Assembly (NCBI GenBank): GCA_963757265.1 | Contig: CAVWRA010000006.1 | Coordinates: 2,976,001-3,040,000 of the forward strand | Direction of reading: 5' to 3' | Length of the DNA: 64,000 nt | DNA from: CAIVVT01 sp963757265 | GTDB lineage: Bacteria > Acidobacteriota > Terriglobia > Bryobacterales > Bryobacteraceae | In this document: positions 42,766 to 52,183 of the stretch, piece by piece | How the letters are laid out: each line of letters starts with the position of its first letter | Position numbering within the stretch: position 1 is the stretch's first letter | Program-made: the position numbers and the translations under genes | The notes under the pieces: generated by a model | What the model saw: the letters and a program-made list of their open reading frames with translations, nothing else | The model's database searches: none | Told to the model about the DNA's origin: nothing

Positions 42766-43895
42766 AGCAGCTGAGGGGTTGGGATCGGCTCCTGCCGGGC
42801 GGCTTTTCCCACCAGCAGATCAACGATGCGGCGCGAGGCGTTCCCATCGCCGAACGGGCTCCCGGCGCGGGCCATTCGGTCGTACTCGGAGCGGTCCTGC
42901 AACAGCCTTTCACAGCACTCGACGATGCTGCTCTCGGCCGTTCCGACCAGCCGGGCCAGGCCGGCCTCGATGGCTTCCGGCCGTTCGGTGGTCTCACGCA
43001 TCACCAGCGTGGGCTTGCCCAGGCACGGAGCCTCTTCCTGGACCCCGCCGGAATCGGTCAGAACGATGTGGGCGCGCGCCATCAGGTGTACAAACTGCTC
43101 ATAGCGCAACGGCTCCAACAGGCGAATTCGCGGATGACCGGCCAGAATGCGGTTCACCGGCTGGCGCACATTCGGGTTCAGATGCACCGGATAGATAATC
43201 TGAATGTCCCGATTGCGCTCGGCCAGTTTGCGCAACGCGCAGCACATCGATTCGAACTGCGCACCGAAGCTCTCGCGCCGGTGCGCGGTCACCAGAACAA
43301 TGCGCTGGTCCTCGCCGAAAGGTAATTCCACGGCCACCGGGCGCGCCAGCGTCAGCGCCAGCGCATCGACCACGGTGTTGCCCGTGATGTGAATCCGGCC
43401 CGCCGGAATCCGTTCCGCGAGCAGAGCCTCCGCCGCGTGCCGGGTCGGAGCGAAATGCTGGGCGGCGACCAAACTCACCACGCGGCGGTTCAGCTCTTCG
43501 GGGAAAGGACTCTGCATGTCATAGGTGCGCAACCCGGCTTCCACATGTCCTACCTGGGTCCCGCGATAGAAGGCCGCGAGAGAGGCGGCCATGGCAGTCG
43601 TCGTGTCGCCCTGTACCAGCACGACATCGGCTCTCACCTGATCAAGCACTTCGCCGACCCGCGCGAGAACCTGGCCCGCCAACTGGCACAAGCTTTGGTT
43701 GGCCTGCATCAGATCCAAATCGAAATCGGGTACGACCTGGAACCAGTCGAGCACCTGATCCAGCATGTGCCGGTGCTGAGCAGTCACACAGACGTAGGTC
43801 TGGACTCCGGAGCCACGGCTCCTTAGTTCCGCGATCACCGGCGCGAGTTTGATGGCCTCCGGCCGGGTGCCGAAAACCAGCAACACGCTGGTCAT
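42741..43895 (-). CDS. wecB: UDP-N-acetylglucosamine 2-epimerase (non-hydrolysing)
   Basis: 384 residues of typical length. It begins TSVLLVFGTRPEAIKLAPVIAEL and shows VQGDTTTAMAASLAAFYRG, GHVEAGLRTYDMQSPFPEELNRRVV, ITGNTVVDAL, LTDSGGVQEEAPCLGKPTLVMRETTERPE, which together define WecB/MnaA. It interconverts UDP-GlcNAc and UDP-ManNAc, supplying ManNAc or ManNAcA for the polymer. ATGA overlap with the upstream epimerase. Confidence 0.95.
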   Translation of the reverse strand: MTSVLLVFGTRPEAIKLAPVIAELRSRGSGVQTYVCVTAQHRHMLDQVLDWFQVVPDFDLDLMQANQSLCQLAGQVLARVGEVLDQVRADVVLVQGDTTTAMAASLAAFYRGTQVGHVEAGLRTYDMQSPFPEELNRRVVSLVAAQHFAPTRHAAEALLAERIPAGRIHITGNTVVDALALTLARPVAVELPFGEDQRIVLVTAHRRESFGAQFESMCCALRKLAERNRDIQIIYPVHLNPNVRQPVNRILAGHPRIRLLEPLRYEQFVHLMARAHIVLTDSGGVQEEAPCLGKPTLVMRETTERPEAIEAGLARLVGTAESSIVECCERLLQDRSEYDRMARAGSPFGDGNASRRIVDLLVGKAARQEPIPTPQLLWPASATC

Positions 43896-44872
43896 GCCGG
43901 GACGGCCATCCCCCTCATTGCCCGCACCTGGCCTTCAATCCAGGCATGAGTTTTCTCCAGACCGTCCCGCAGCGGCCTCGACGGCGACCACCCCAGCCGT
44001 TCCCTGATCATCCGGTTATCGGAGTTACGCCCGCGCACGCCCAGCGGGCCCGGGATATGGCGGATCGAGAGGCGCTTCCCCGCGACATCCATGACCATGC
44101 GGGCCAGTTGATCGATCGTGACCATCTCTTCGGAGCCGATATTGACCGGACCGGTGAAGTCGGACTGCATGAGCCGGCGGACCGCTTCCAGGCACTCGTC
44201 GATGTAGAGGAACGAACGGGTCTGGAGGCCATCGCCCCAGATTTCAATCTCGCCGCCGTCGGGTGTCTGGGCCACCTTGCGGCACAGCGCGGCCGGCGCC
44301 TTTTCGCGGCCCCCATCCCACGTCCCTTCGGGACCGAAGATGTTGTGGAAACGGGCGATCCGCACCTGCACGCCGTAGTTCCGCATATAGGCCAGATAGA
44401 GGCGCTCGCTGAATAGCTTCTCCCATCCATACTCGCTGTCGGGCGCGGCCGGATAGGCGGAATCCTCGGAACATTTCGGGTTATCCGGATCGAGTTGGTT
44501 GTACTCGGGGTAGATACAGGCGGAAGAGGAGTAGAAAAACTTTTTCACGCCGGCCAGACGCCCGTACTCCAGGCAGTTAAGGTTAATGGTCGCCGAGTTA
44601 TGCATGATGGCGGCGTCATGCTCACCGGTGAAGACATAACCAGCTCCGCCCATGTCGGCCGCCAATTGATAGACGTCTTCTATCTCTTGAACCACCCGGC
44701 GGACTACGGACGGGTCGCGCAGGTCGCCGAGGATGAACTCGTCGGCTGGCGGTACGGCGAAATCGTGCCGCTTGAGATCAACGGCGCGGACCCAGTGGTC
44801 TTCCGCTTTCAGGCGTTTGACGAGGTGGCCGCCAATGAACCCGCCCGCACCGTTTACTAGCACTCTCTTCAT
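43892..44872 (-). CDS. GDP-mannose 3,5-epimerase-like NAD-dependent sugar epimerase
   Basis: 326 residues. The extended SDR fold starts KRVLVNGAGGFIGGHLVKRL. Motifs strongly resemble GDP-D-mannose 3,5-epimerase: AADMGGAGYVFTGEHD, FFYSSSACIYPEYNQ, AYPAAPDSEYGWEKLFSERL with the YxxxK pair, and RFHNIFGPEGTWDGGREKAPAALCRKV. That enzyme makes GDP-L-galactose or GDP-L-gulose, so an L-hexose could be in the polysaccharide. The exact product needs testing, since related SDRs vary. Confidence 0.82.
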   Translation of the reverse strand: MKRVLVNGAGGFIGGHLVKRLKAEDHWVRAVDLKRHDFAVPPADEFILGDLRDPSVVRRVVQEIEDVYQLAADMGGAGYVFTGEHDAAIMHNSATINLNCLEYGRLAGVKKFFYSSSACIYPEYNQLDPDNPKCSEDSAYPAAPDSEYGWEKLFSERLYLAYMRNYGVQVRIARFHNIFGPEGTWDGGREKAPAALCRKVAQTPDGGEIEIWGDGLQTRSFLYIDECLEAVRRLMQSDFTGPVNIGSEEMVTIDQLARMVMDVAGKRLSIRHIPGPLGVRGRNSDNRMIRERLGWSPSRPLRDGLEKTHAWIEGQVRAMRGMAVPA

Positions 44873-44894
44873 CTGGATCTCCCGAAGAACTTAT

Positions 44895-46151
44895 CTATAC
44901 GCCGGCCAGCACGGGGCGCGGATGAGCTTCGGCACAGGCTTCCGCCAGCGCGGCTTCAACCCGCGCGACGCAACCATTCCGACTGCAGTTCCGCTCCAGA
45001 TACAATCGTCCTCTGCGGCCCATTTCGACAAAGGCGCCACGCTGATCCAAGGCCCCGCGCAGCACGTTCGCCAGGCGCTGCGGATCGCCCGGTGACACGA
45101 TGACACCACATTGTGCGTCCATTATTAGACCACTTAGCTCACTTTCCCGGCTGGCGATCGCGACGATCGGCCGGGCTGCGGCCATCTGCTTGTATATCTT
45201 GGAAGGGACCGATGCAAACGTCGCCGCGGAGTTCAGAGTGACGAGAGTCACATCTGAGGCGGCCAGGACTTCACCATATTGTTCCAGCGGTTGAAAAGGG
45301 TAAAAGTCCACTTTATCCAGACGCGCCGCCTCGACCCGGTTCATGAGCGCCTGCTTCTGAACCCCATCACCGACGAGTGCAAACCGGATCGGCAGGTCGC
45401 GGAGCTGCGCCGCTGCATCGATAACCGGTTCCAGCTCCGCGTTATGAGTGAGTCCGCCGGAGTAGATCACAAGCAAATCGCCGTTTGCGCCCGTCTTACG
45501 CCGAAAGGCGTTCTCCGGCGGCCCGGGGCGGATCTGATCGGGATCCGCCCAATTCGGCACAACGTGCAGTTTGGAGGCCGGGACGCCCTTGCCCAGAAGG
45601 TTCTGGCGAAACCCTTCCGATATGACGACGATTGCGTCCGCCCGCCGGTAGATCCATCGTTCCATGCCTCGAAACAGCCCCACAGCCGCCGGATTCCTCA
45701 ATTGGTTGAGAGCAATTGCAATGTCAGGGTAAATGTCTTGAACGTTGATGACGAGTTTGGCGCCGGACGCTTTGGCGATAGCCCAGGCGGAAATGCCCAG
45801 GGGCAATGGGGGCAAAATGGCATACACGACATCGACGCGGCGCCGCCAGCGCAGGTAGCCCGGCGCAGCGGAAAGGCAAAACGCGCCGAACCCGGCACAC
45901 CGGGCCCGGAACGACTTATTGGGCGTGGCGTAGGTGAAGGTCCGGATGACGTCGATACCATCTATACACTCGCGGTCGGCGAATCGATTGCGGTATCCGT
46001 CGAAAATCTGCCCCAGCGGATAACTTGGGAATGAGGTAACTACGGTTACCTCATGACCATGCGCCTTGAAATCGTGAGCAAGTTGAGTTACCCAGATTCC
46101 CGCGCCAACACTCTCGGGGTCGTAATAGTTTGAGAGAAGAAGCACCCGCAT
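44895..46151 (-). CDS. WbuB-like family 4 glycosyltransferase
   Basis: 418 residues from ATG 46151 (MRVLLLSNYYDPESVGAGIW), with AGGAC just upstream; the frame is open further to 46184. It has a GT-B fold: N-terminal HGHEVTVVTSFPSYP, linker AKLVINVQDIYPD, C-terminal LVIYSGGLTHNAELEPVIDAA and SDVTLVTLNSAATFASVPSKIYKQMAAARP. It resembles WbuB-type transferases that add amino sugars in O-antigen synthesis. Seven bases separate it from the preceding transferase gene. Confidence 0.88.
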   Translation of the reverse strand: MRVLLLSNYYDPESVGAGIWVTQLAHDFKAHGHEVTVVTSFPSYPLGQIFDGYRNRFADRECIDGIDVIRTFTYATPNKSFRARCAGFGAFCLSAAPGYLRWRRRVDVVYAILPPLPLGISAWAIAKASGAKLVINVQDIYPDIAIALNQLRNPAAVGLFRGMERWIYRRADAIVVISEGFRQNLLGKGVPASKLHVVPNWADPDQIRPGPPENAFRRKTGANGDLLVIYSGGLTHNAELEPVIDAAAQLRDLPIRFALVGDGVQKQALMNRVEAARLDKVDFYPFQPLEQYGEVLAASDVTLVTLNSAATFASVPSKIYKQMAAARPIVAIASRESELSGLIMDAQCGVIVSPGDPQRLANVLRGALDQRGAFVEMGRRGRLYLERNCSRNGCVARVEAALAEACAEAHPRPVLAGV

Positions 46152-46158
46152 GCAGGTC

Positions 46159-47316
46159 CTATTGGTTGTTTGCGAGGGTGGCACACAGCCGGCTGACTCG
46201 CTGGGCGAATCTCTCTTCTGAAAGTTCTTCCCTTGCCCAATCTCGGCCTCGCTGCCCGGCCGCAGCCAACTCCTCGCGGTTCATCCTGAGCACTTCGCTC
46301 AACGCGCTCCGCATGGCGTCTTCTTCAGGACCATCGGGTGATGGCGGGAAAGCGCAACCCACCGGCGCCAGTTCCCGCCACAGATTCACTCCTCTGGAAA
46401 GGAATGCTGGCACTCCGCACGCCAACGCCTCGGCCGTCACGTGGCTGAAATTCTCCTTATGCGACCACACAATCAGGAGATCAGCCGCGCGGAAATGCGC
46501 ATTGAGTTGCTGCCCGTAGGCCGGCCCGGCGCAGATGCAACGGGGCCCGGGCTCACCGCAGGCCGCTTCGACGACGCGCTGCGGCAACGCCTCCGTCGCC
46601 GGCCCGACGATCAGCAGTACCCAGTCGTTCGCTGCCACCGCCTTAAACGCCCGAATCGCCTCCAGGGGCCTCTTGACCGGGTCAAGCCGCCCACAGAATA
46701 CGGCCACTTTCGTTTGCGGAGGTAGCTCGTATTCCTTTAGTATTGCGGCCCTGGCCTGATGCTTGTCATAATCCGGCACATTTTGTACCGGCCAAGGTAT
46801 GATTTCGGTCCGGCCCCCGGTGGTCCATCTTGCTGCCCGCAGAGCCTCTTCCGCGGTCGAAAACAGCACGGCTGCAGGATCGACGCAGAGCCGCTTGCGG
46901 TTGAGCGTAGTCCAAACCTGCTTGCGCATCCGCCGGTATGTGAAGACGTAAGGATCCAGAGAGCCGTGGCTCACGACGATGTAAGGTATTCCGCGTCGGG
47001 CGCAGAAGCAGGCCGTCCGAATGGCAGCATGGTAGAACAAGCCGTGAATGAATACTAGATCCGGACACCCAATAACATGCTCGAACCTCCCGTCGTAGAA
47101 TCCGGGCCACAGGTAGTACTTTCTTAGCACTGGAATCCTGGTCGTTTCGATGGACACAGAAGGACAGTCGAATTCTGTGGGCGCTCCTGGGGGCCCGAAA
47201 CCTAGTACGACGGCTTGGTAATTGCACTGCCGGAAGGCGCGGCTGAATGATACGACAGTGCGGTAGATGCCGCCCCGGCTGGGGACCAGGTTGATACCAA
47301 CATTGACTATCTTCAC
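46159..47316 (-). CDS. family 4 glycosyltransferase
   Basis: 385 residues using GTG 47316 (MKIVNVGINLVPSRGGIYRT); TTG 47322 is an alternative. GT-B fold with VFIHGLFYHAAIRTACFCARRGIPYIVVSHGSLDPY in the N-domain and KVAVFCGRLDPVKRPLEAIRAFK, then SHKENFSHVTAEALACGVPAFLS in the C-domain, where the EN/E-x7-E-like element normally contacts the sugar nucleotide. Donor and acceptor cannot be read from sequence. Confidence 0.88.
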   Translation of the reverse strand: MKIVNVGINLVPSRGGIYRTVVSFSRAFRQCNYQAVVLGFGPPGAPTEFDCPSVSIETTRIPVLRKYYLWPGFYDGRFEHVIGCPDLVFIHGLFYHAAIRTACFCARRGIPYIVVSHGSLDPYVFTYRRMRKQVWTTLNRKRLCVDPAAVLFSTAEEALRAARWTTGGRTEIIPWPVQNVPDYDKHQARAAILKEYELPPQTKVAVFCGRLDPVKRPLEAIRAFKAVAANDWVLLIVGPATEALPQRVVEAACGEPGPRCICAGPAYGQQLNAHFRAADLLIVWSHKENFSHVTAEALACGVPAFLSRGVNLWRELAPVGCAFPPSPDGPEEDAMRSALSEVLRMNREELAAAGQRGRDWAREELSEERFAQRVSRLCATLANNQ

Positions 47317-47526
47317 AGGCAAAGGAAATCGATTCGGCTTAACACCTTGACCACTCCCGCCTCAGGGCCGTCCGGATCGGGGATAGCCGCGCTCGGCGGC
47401 GGTTGTGGTCTCCCGGTTCTTGTTGTGTTGTGTCCCGGCAGGGAGGATCAGTGGCCATTCCCTGCTCCGCGGTTCGGGCACGGGCGCGCGCCCGTCTGAG
47501 CTGGCGTGAAGCGCTTCCATGGTGCC

Positions 47527-48957
47527 CTAACTCGCTCTCGCTTCAGCCGGCGGCCCGCAAACTGCCGGCGTCCGGTCCCTGCGGATCAACAACGGATGCG
47601 CCTGAATAGTCTGCGCTTTGGCAATGCTCCGGGCCTGATAAGCCAGCCCCATGAACAGCCAGAGGATGCCCGACCGCAAGTCCCCTTGTTGGGGAATGGA
47701 CATCACGACCGTTGCCAGAAATGCCGCTCGGTACGGCCAACTAGGGTCGTGTCTCTTCGAGCCCCGCCCCAGACATTGCATGCACGCCATCCCCACAAGC
47801 AATACTCCTGGGATACCGAGATCCAGCAACAGCGAGAACCAGAAAGAGTCCATACCTACGACTACATCGCTTGAATTGGCCATCTCTCTGAACTCGGCTG
47901 GCATGTAGCTGGGAAGGTAAAATGCCTGCGTGCCGACCCCGTAGCCAACCAGGGAACGGGGCAGATGATCGACCAGAAAATCCAGAGCCGGGGCCTCCCG
48001 CGACTTCTGGAGGATCGTGGTTTCGCCTGAGTTCAGGCGCTGCTCCACACGCACTCTCCACATTTCCTCGAGCACCGGCGATGCGATCAGCAGGAACGCG
48101 GCGATTACGACAAGGCGCCGCAGAGCCCGCGACGAGTTCGACCGGGGTCCGACCAACTCGATGCCCAGCAGCATCAGGGGCGCCACGATCAGCAGCGAGG
48201 TCGAGAAGCTGAGCAGCGCGGCGGCGCACAGGACAGCGAGCAGCATCCATTGAAAAGACCTGCGGCCAAAGTCGCGTGCGCCCACGGAGAGTGTCGTTGA
48301 CACGAATGCGATCGCCGGCGCCATGAAGAGCGCAACGTCTTTGGGCTCCATGCAAAAGGAGTAAACCCGGAGGAAGGTGACGCCGAAGATGTCTGAGGTC
48401 GCTATGCGATTTGCGTCGCCCAAAATGCCTTTGTCATGCATGAATGTGATCGGATTCCCCAGCGTCAGGAACGAACCTTCCTGGATCAGACCATACAAAG
48501 CGAGGACGGCGGCCGAACCGACGTAAGCGTGAATACAACTGCGCAACGCCGTTTGTGTGCGCGCCACGCTGCAGACCAGGAACACCAGCAGTAGGCGGCA
48601 CAGAAACAAGTAGTTCGCAGCCGCCATGCGGGCCTGGATATTCAGGTTTTTCAGAATGTCGAATTCCACTACTTCGTGAGTAATGACCTGCCAGACGGCC
48701 AGGATGAGAGCGTAACCAAGCAGCGCTGCTAGAACCCGAAACAGCCTCGTCTCGTGGTGTGGAAGGCGCAGCAGTAGAACCAGCGGTACCAGAAGCAGCC
48801 CGAGCTTGAAGGCGTCCAGGTTCCATATCATCGCTAAATACAGCCCAGGCCAAGGCGCAACCGCGAAGAGCAGCCACAGATAGGAAACCGGCCGGCGGAC
48901 CAGCGTCAACCAACAGACCAATACGGCGGCGACAATCCAGATTGCAAGGTCGGTCAC
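47527..48957 (-). CDS. Wzy-like polysaccharide polymerase, polytopic membrane protein
   Basis: 476 residues, GTG start at 48957, with about eleven hydrophobic helices. A long loop between helices (QRLNSGETTILQKSREAPALDFLVDHLPRSLVGYGVGTQ) is in the usual place for the periplasmic loop of Wzy proteins. Sequence conservation in this family is low, so the call rests on topology and operon position between glycosyltransferase genes. 210 bases without a gene separate it from the next gene downstream. Confidence 0.7.
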   Translation of the reverse strand: MTDLAIWIVAAVLVCWLTLVRRPVSYLWLLFAVAPWPGLYLAMIWNLDAFKLGLLLVPLVLLLRLPHHETRLFRVLAALLGYALILAVWQVITHEVVEFDILKNLNIQARMAAANYLFLCRLLLVFLVCSVARTQTALRSCIHAYVGSAAVLALYGLIQEGSFLTLGNPITFMHDKGILGDANRIATSDIFGVTFLRVYSFCMEPKDVALFMAPAIAFVSTTLSVGARDFGRRSFQWMLLAVLCAAALLSFSTSLLIVAPLMLLGIELVGPRSNSSRALRRLVVIAAFLLIASPVLEEMWRVRVEQRLNSGETTILQKSREAPALDFLVDHLPRSLVGYGVGTQAFYLPSYMPAEFREMANSSDVVVGMDSFWFSLLLDLGIPGVLLVGMACMQCLGRGSKRHDPSWPYRAAFLATVVMSIPQQGDLRSGILWLFMGLAYQARSIAKAQTIQAHPLLIRRDRTPAVCGPPAEARAS

Positions 48958-49027
48958 GGTAGTCTTGGACCAATCCGCCGCTGCGGAGGCTGCACACCCC
49001 GCGCCATGGTGTTGCGCGGGCGGGGTC

Positions 49028-50356
49028 TCACGCCTCGCCGTCCGGCCTGTTTGCGATCAGCGCCGGTCCACCCGCGCCGAAGGATGAGCATCGGACTTCC
49101 AGGGCCGCCGCTGTCGCGCGTGCGCGCTTCGCAGCGAACACGCGATCGAAAAGCGAGGTGTACTGGCGAATGACCGTCTCTTCGGAGAACAGCGAATGCA
49201 GACGCCCGGACGGCGGCGCCTCGTCCAATTGACCAGACTGCCGGGAGCGGCATATGGCATCCAGCCCAGCCGCCACTTCCGCGGGTGAGAAGCAATCCGC
49301 CACCACTCCTCCTCCGTGCTGGTTGATCAGGTCCGAAATCGTGCTTTGTCTCGGCGCCACAGCCAGTATCGGCCTGCGCGCCTGCGCATAATCCACAAAC
49401 TTCGTTGGAAGGAAGATGCTCTCGCTCATCTGCGCCTCGATGACAAGCAGGGCATCCGAATCGGCGAGGTATTGTGTGCAGCGCGCGTGCTCCATCTCCG
49501 GCAGGAATTGGCAGGCGCCCTCGACCCCGTGCCGGCGCGCCACGGCGCGTAATTCGCCTTCCTGCGGGCCAATGAAGACGATGCCCAAATCGCTGCGCGA
49601 TCCACGCCCTGCGAAAAACCTCGCCAGACCTTCAAAAAAAACGTCTACGCGGCGCTGGGGCAGGAGCCCTCCCGCGTGTGTCATTGTGAATCTCCGGCCG
49701 CTGCCGCGTTCTCGCTGTGGGGGCATTTCACAAGCGACATGAGGGACGACTGAGCTACGCGCTGCGGCCTCTTCCGGCAAGAACATCAGCATGTACCTGC
49801 GCAGCCGCTCGGAGGGAAATACATGCCAGGCTGCGTTTCGTCCTATCGCGGCCAATAGGCGTTTGTAGCACGGCGGGAGCGGCCCGTCCGGGCCTTCGCC
49901 ATAGGGTTGCGGAGCAATCAGCGGGGGAAACGGGTCATTCCAGTTGGCCAGGATGGGAATGTTTGGCGGGCCGGCGTATTGCAAGGCCGCGATGTGACAA
50001 AAACCGCCCAGCGAAAGGACTAGGTCGCAGTTCTTGGGCGGAAGCCGCCGGACAGCCAGGGCGGCCATACGGCTTCCCCAGGCGCGCTCGACGACGTACC
50101 TGGCCACCTGCGCGTTCCTGCTCCCCACCCAATTGCGCAAGATGCCTCTCAGCTGCGGCATGGGCGTATGGTATCTCGGACGGGGCGCATTGTCTGCCTG
50201 TGCACCCTCGGTCTTGGGTGTGGCGCCGGTCCGGCGGGAAAGCACCTCGATCCTCAGGCCGGTCTTTTGGAGCCCCTGGACCATCCTCGTGCTCACCAGG
50301 GCTTCCGAGTCCTGGCGGGGAGCGAAGCTGGCAGTGAAAACGACTATTGACGGCAC
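49028..50356 (-). CDS. glycosyltransferase family protein
   Basis: 442 residues from GTG 50356 (MPSIVVFTASFAPRQDSEALVSTRM). GT-B features: LVLSLGGFCHIAALQYAGPP, ILANWNDPFPPL, FTMTHAGGLLPQRRVDVFFEGLARFFAG, LADSDALLVIEAQMSESIFLPTKFVDYAQARRPILAV. It looks like a GT4-type retaining enzyme acting on the lipid-linked repeat. The acceptor is unknown. A 138-bp gap with no gene precedes it. Confidence 0.8.
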   Translation of the reverse strand: MPSIVVFTASFAPRQDSEALVSTRMVQGLQKTGLRIEVLSRRTGATPKTEGAQADNAPRPRYHTPMPQLRGILRNWVGSRNAQVARYVVERAWGSRMAALAVRRLPPKNCDLVLSLGGFCHIAALQYAGPPNIPILANWNDPFPPLIAPQPYGEGPDGPLPPCYKRLLAAIGRNAAWHVFPSERLRRYMLMFLPEEAAARSSVVPHVACEMPPQRERGSGRRFTMTHAGGLLPQRRVDVFFEGLARFFAGRGSRSDLGIVFIGPQEGELRAVARRHGVEGACQFLPEMEHARCTQYLADSDALLVIEAQMSESIFLPTKFVDYAQARRPILAVAPRQSTISDLINQHGGGVVADCFSPAEVAAGLDAICRSRQSGQLDEAPPSGRLHSLFSEETVIRQYTSLFDRVFAAKRARATAAALEVRCSSFGAGGPALIANRPDGEA

Positions 50357-50494
50357 CAGCGGATGCCTCGGGAGATCAGCCAGTCCAGCCGTGGCAGCTG
50401 CGGGACCGCCGCTGCCGCGGAACAGGTTGCCGCTGCTCCCCCCACGCGCCCCAAAATCTCATCACCGCGCGGCGCTGCGACCAGTTCGGCGGCG

Positions 50495-51214
50495 TTAGGC
50501 ATGCCAGCTCACCTTGTTCCTCACCGCCCTGGCCGGAATCCCCGCGAGCAATGCTTCGGGCTCCGCTGCGAGCCCCGCAACAGTGCTGCCCGCGGCCACA
50601 ACGCAGCCGCTGCCCAGCCAGGTCCCTTTTAGAATCAGCGACCGGCAGCCAATCCATACGTGGTCGCCAATGCTGATACTCTCCTCGCTTCTCCGTGCGC
50701 CTTCGTAGGACAGAGCATGCCAGTCGCTGTCCATCACCAGCACATCCCAGGCCAGCAGGCAATTGTCGCCGAACTCGATCCGCGACCGGCACAGAATGGT
50801 CGACTGCGCGGAGATTTCAAAATGGTCGCCCATCGTCAAGCGGCCTCCGGCCCGCACGCTGATTCTGAATCCGTGACCCAGCCGCGCCTGGCCGCGGAAG
50901 GTGATCGCGCCGCGGTTGGACCACACCGAACGTTGCCTTTCTGGATCAAAGATGTCCACGGATCCGAAGCCCAGCCGGATCATGCCCGTTCTCAAGGGTC
51001 CGGTGAATTCAATTCTGCCCCCCAGCCACTCTATCTTGACTCGGTGCGATACTACGATAGGAACGGACAGGGCCTGTCTGAAGGGCAGGTAACGCAGGTT
51101 GAAGAGCAGCGTTTTTGGCACCGCGCGAAGCCCGATGTAGGCGCGCCGGGCTGCTCTGAAAACCCGCCCGAGGCTCGAGGCGGATGCCAACTCAGCTGGC
51201 TGCGGGCTTCTCAT
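50495..51214 (-). CDS. left-handed beta-helix acyltransferase
   Basis: 239 residues from ATG 51214 (MRSPQPAELASASSLG). The C-terminal half is built from hexapeptide repeats: FGDNCLLAWDVLVMDSDWHALSY (catalytic His candidate), ISIGDHVWIGCRSLILKGTWLGSGCVVAAGSTVAG, typical of maltose/CysE-type acetyltransferases. It probably O-acetylates a sugar of the polymer. It overlaps the methyltransferase gene by 23 bases. Confidence 0.85.
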   Translation of the reverse strand: MRSPQPAELASASSLGRVFRAARRAYIGLRAVPKTLLFNLRYLPFRQALSVPIVVSHRVKIEWLGGRIEFTGPLRTGMIRLGFGSVDIFDPERQRSVWSNRGAITFRGQARLGHGFRISVRAGGRLTMGDHFEISAQSTILCRSRIEFGDNCLLAWDVLVMDSDWHALSYEGARRSEESISIGDHVWIGCRSLILKGTWLGSGCVVAAGSTVAGLAAEPEALLAGIPARAVRNKVSWHA

Positions 51215-52175
51215 AGATCGCCAACAGCGTGTGCCCCTGGCCGTAGGGCACATAGGCTGGCCCCCGAAAACGATACTTTGCTTCTGCCACCACCGGGATC
51301 CGGGACAATTCCCGCGACAGCCGGCGCGGCAGGCTGTATTGGGCAGGCGCGGGGGAAACCGGAGACCCGTCCCCGCGGGTGTACCACATCTTCTCCTCGA
51401 GGCCGATTCTGTGGGCCATCCGTGAGAGCACCTCGTCGGATAGAAAGTACAGATGCTCGAAGCTCTGCGTGAAGCCGCACCACGCCGCCCCGAAACGGCG
51501 CGCACAATGGTAATTCGGCGTCGTCAGCACCACTTGCCCCCCCGGTTTGAGCAAATCCCTCAGTCGTTCCAGAAACCGTCGGGGACTGATCACGTGCTCG
51601 ATGACTTCGAACGCCACAATGACGTCCGCGCCGGCTATGTCGGCGGGCGCGACCAACTCGATCATCCCCGTGTACACCGGCGCCTGCAGGAGTTCCTGGG
51701 CCTTCTTCGCCGCCTCTGGGTTTGGCTCCACGCCGCAAACCTCGGCTCCTCTCCGCTGCAGGTCGGCCAGCAGGGCTCCCGTCGCACACCCGATCTCGAC
51801 GACGCGCCGGCCCCGCAGCGGCCGGAGGCTCTCCAGTAGATCGATTTCCGGGAAGAAAGACGCTGGAAGGTAGGTTCGGTAGCCCACGCCGGACCGATCG
51901 GACTCAAAGTAGCCGTCCCGGTAGATGCCTTCGATCAACGCCTTCCGGGGCCGCGGATTCAGGAATGCCAAACCGCACGTCGTGCACTCACGGACTTTCA
52001 GGCTGTCCGGGCGCTGGCAAATCGGGCGGCTGGAGTCGCCGCCACAGAAATCGCACTCGACGGACTCCAGGTCTTCGGCCTTCCAGCAAGCGTTCACGGA
52101 CGCGAACTCATTTCGAGGCCCCGCCGGCTCTGCCGGCAAGGCAATCGGCGTTCGGCACAGGTGGGAGTCCAGCAT
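51192..52175 (-). CDS. zinc-ribbon class I SAM-dependent methyltransferase
   Basis: 327 residues from ATG 52175 (MLDSHLCRTPIALPA). An N-terminal zinc-ribbon-like region has CDFCGGDSSRPICQ and CTTCGLAFLNPRP. The Rossmann methyltransferase core follows: VVEIGCATGALLADLQRRGAEVCGVEPNPEAA, VIVAFEVIEHVISPRRFL, LLKPGGQVVLTTPNYHC. This architecture is frequent in polysaccharide clusters, where it methylates sugars. Target unknown. Confidence 0.88.
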   Translation of the reverse strand: MLDSHLCRTPIALPAEPAGPRNEFASVNACWKAEDLESVECDFCGGDSSRPICQRPDSLKVRECTTCGLAFLNPRPRKALIEGIYRDGYFESDRSGVGYRTYLPASFFPEIDLLESLRPLRGRRVVEIGCATGALLADLQRRGAEVCGVEPNPEAAKKAQELLQAPVYTGMIELVAPADIAGADVIVAFEVIEHVISPRRFLERLRDLLKPGGQVVLTTPNYHCARRFGAAWCGFTQSFEHLYFLSDEVLSRMAHRIGLEEKMWYTRGDGSPVSPAPAQYSLPRRLSRELSRIPVVAEAKYRFRGPAYVPYGQGHTLLAIYEKPAAS

Positions 52176-52183
52176 GGAGATTG

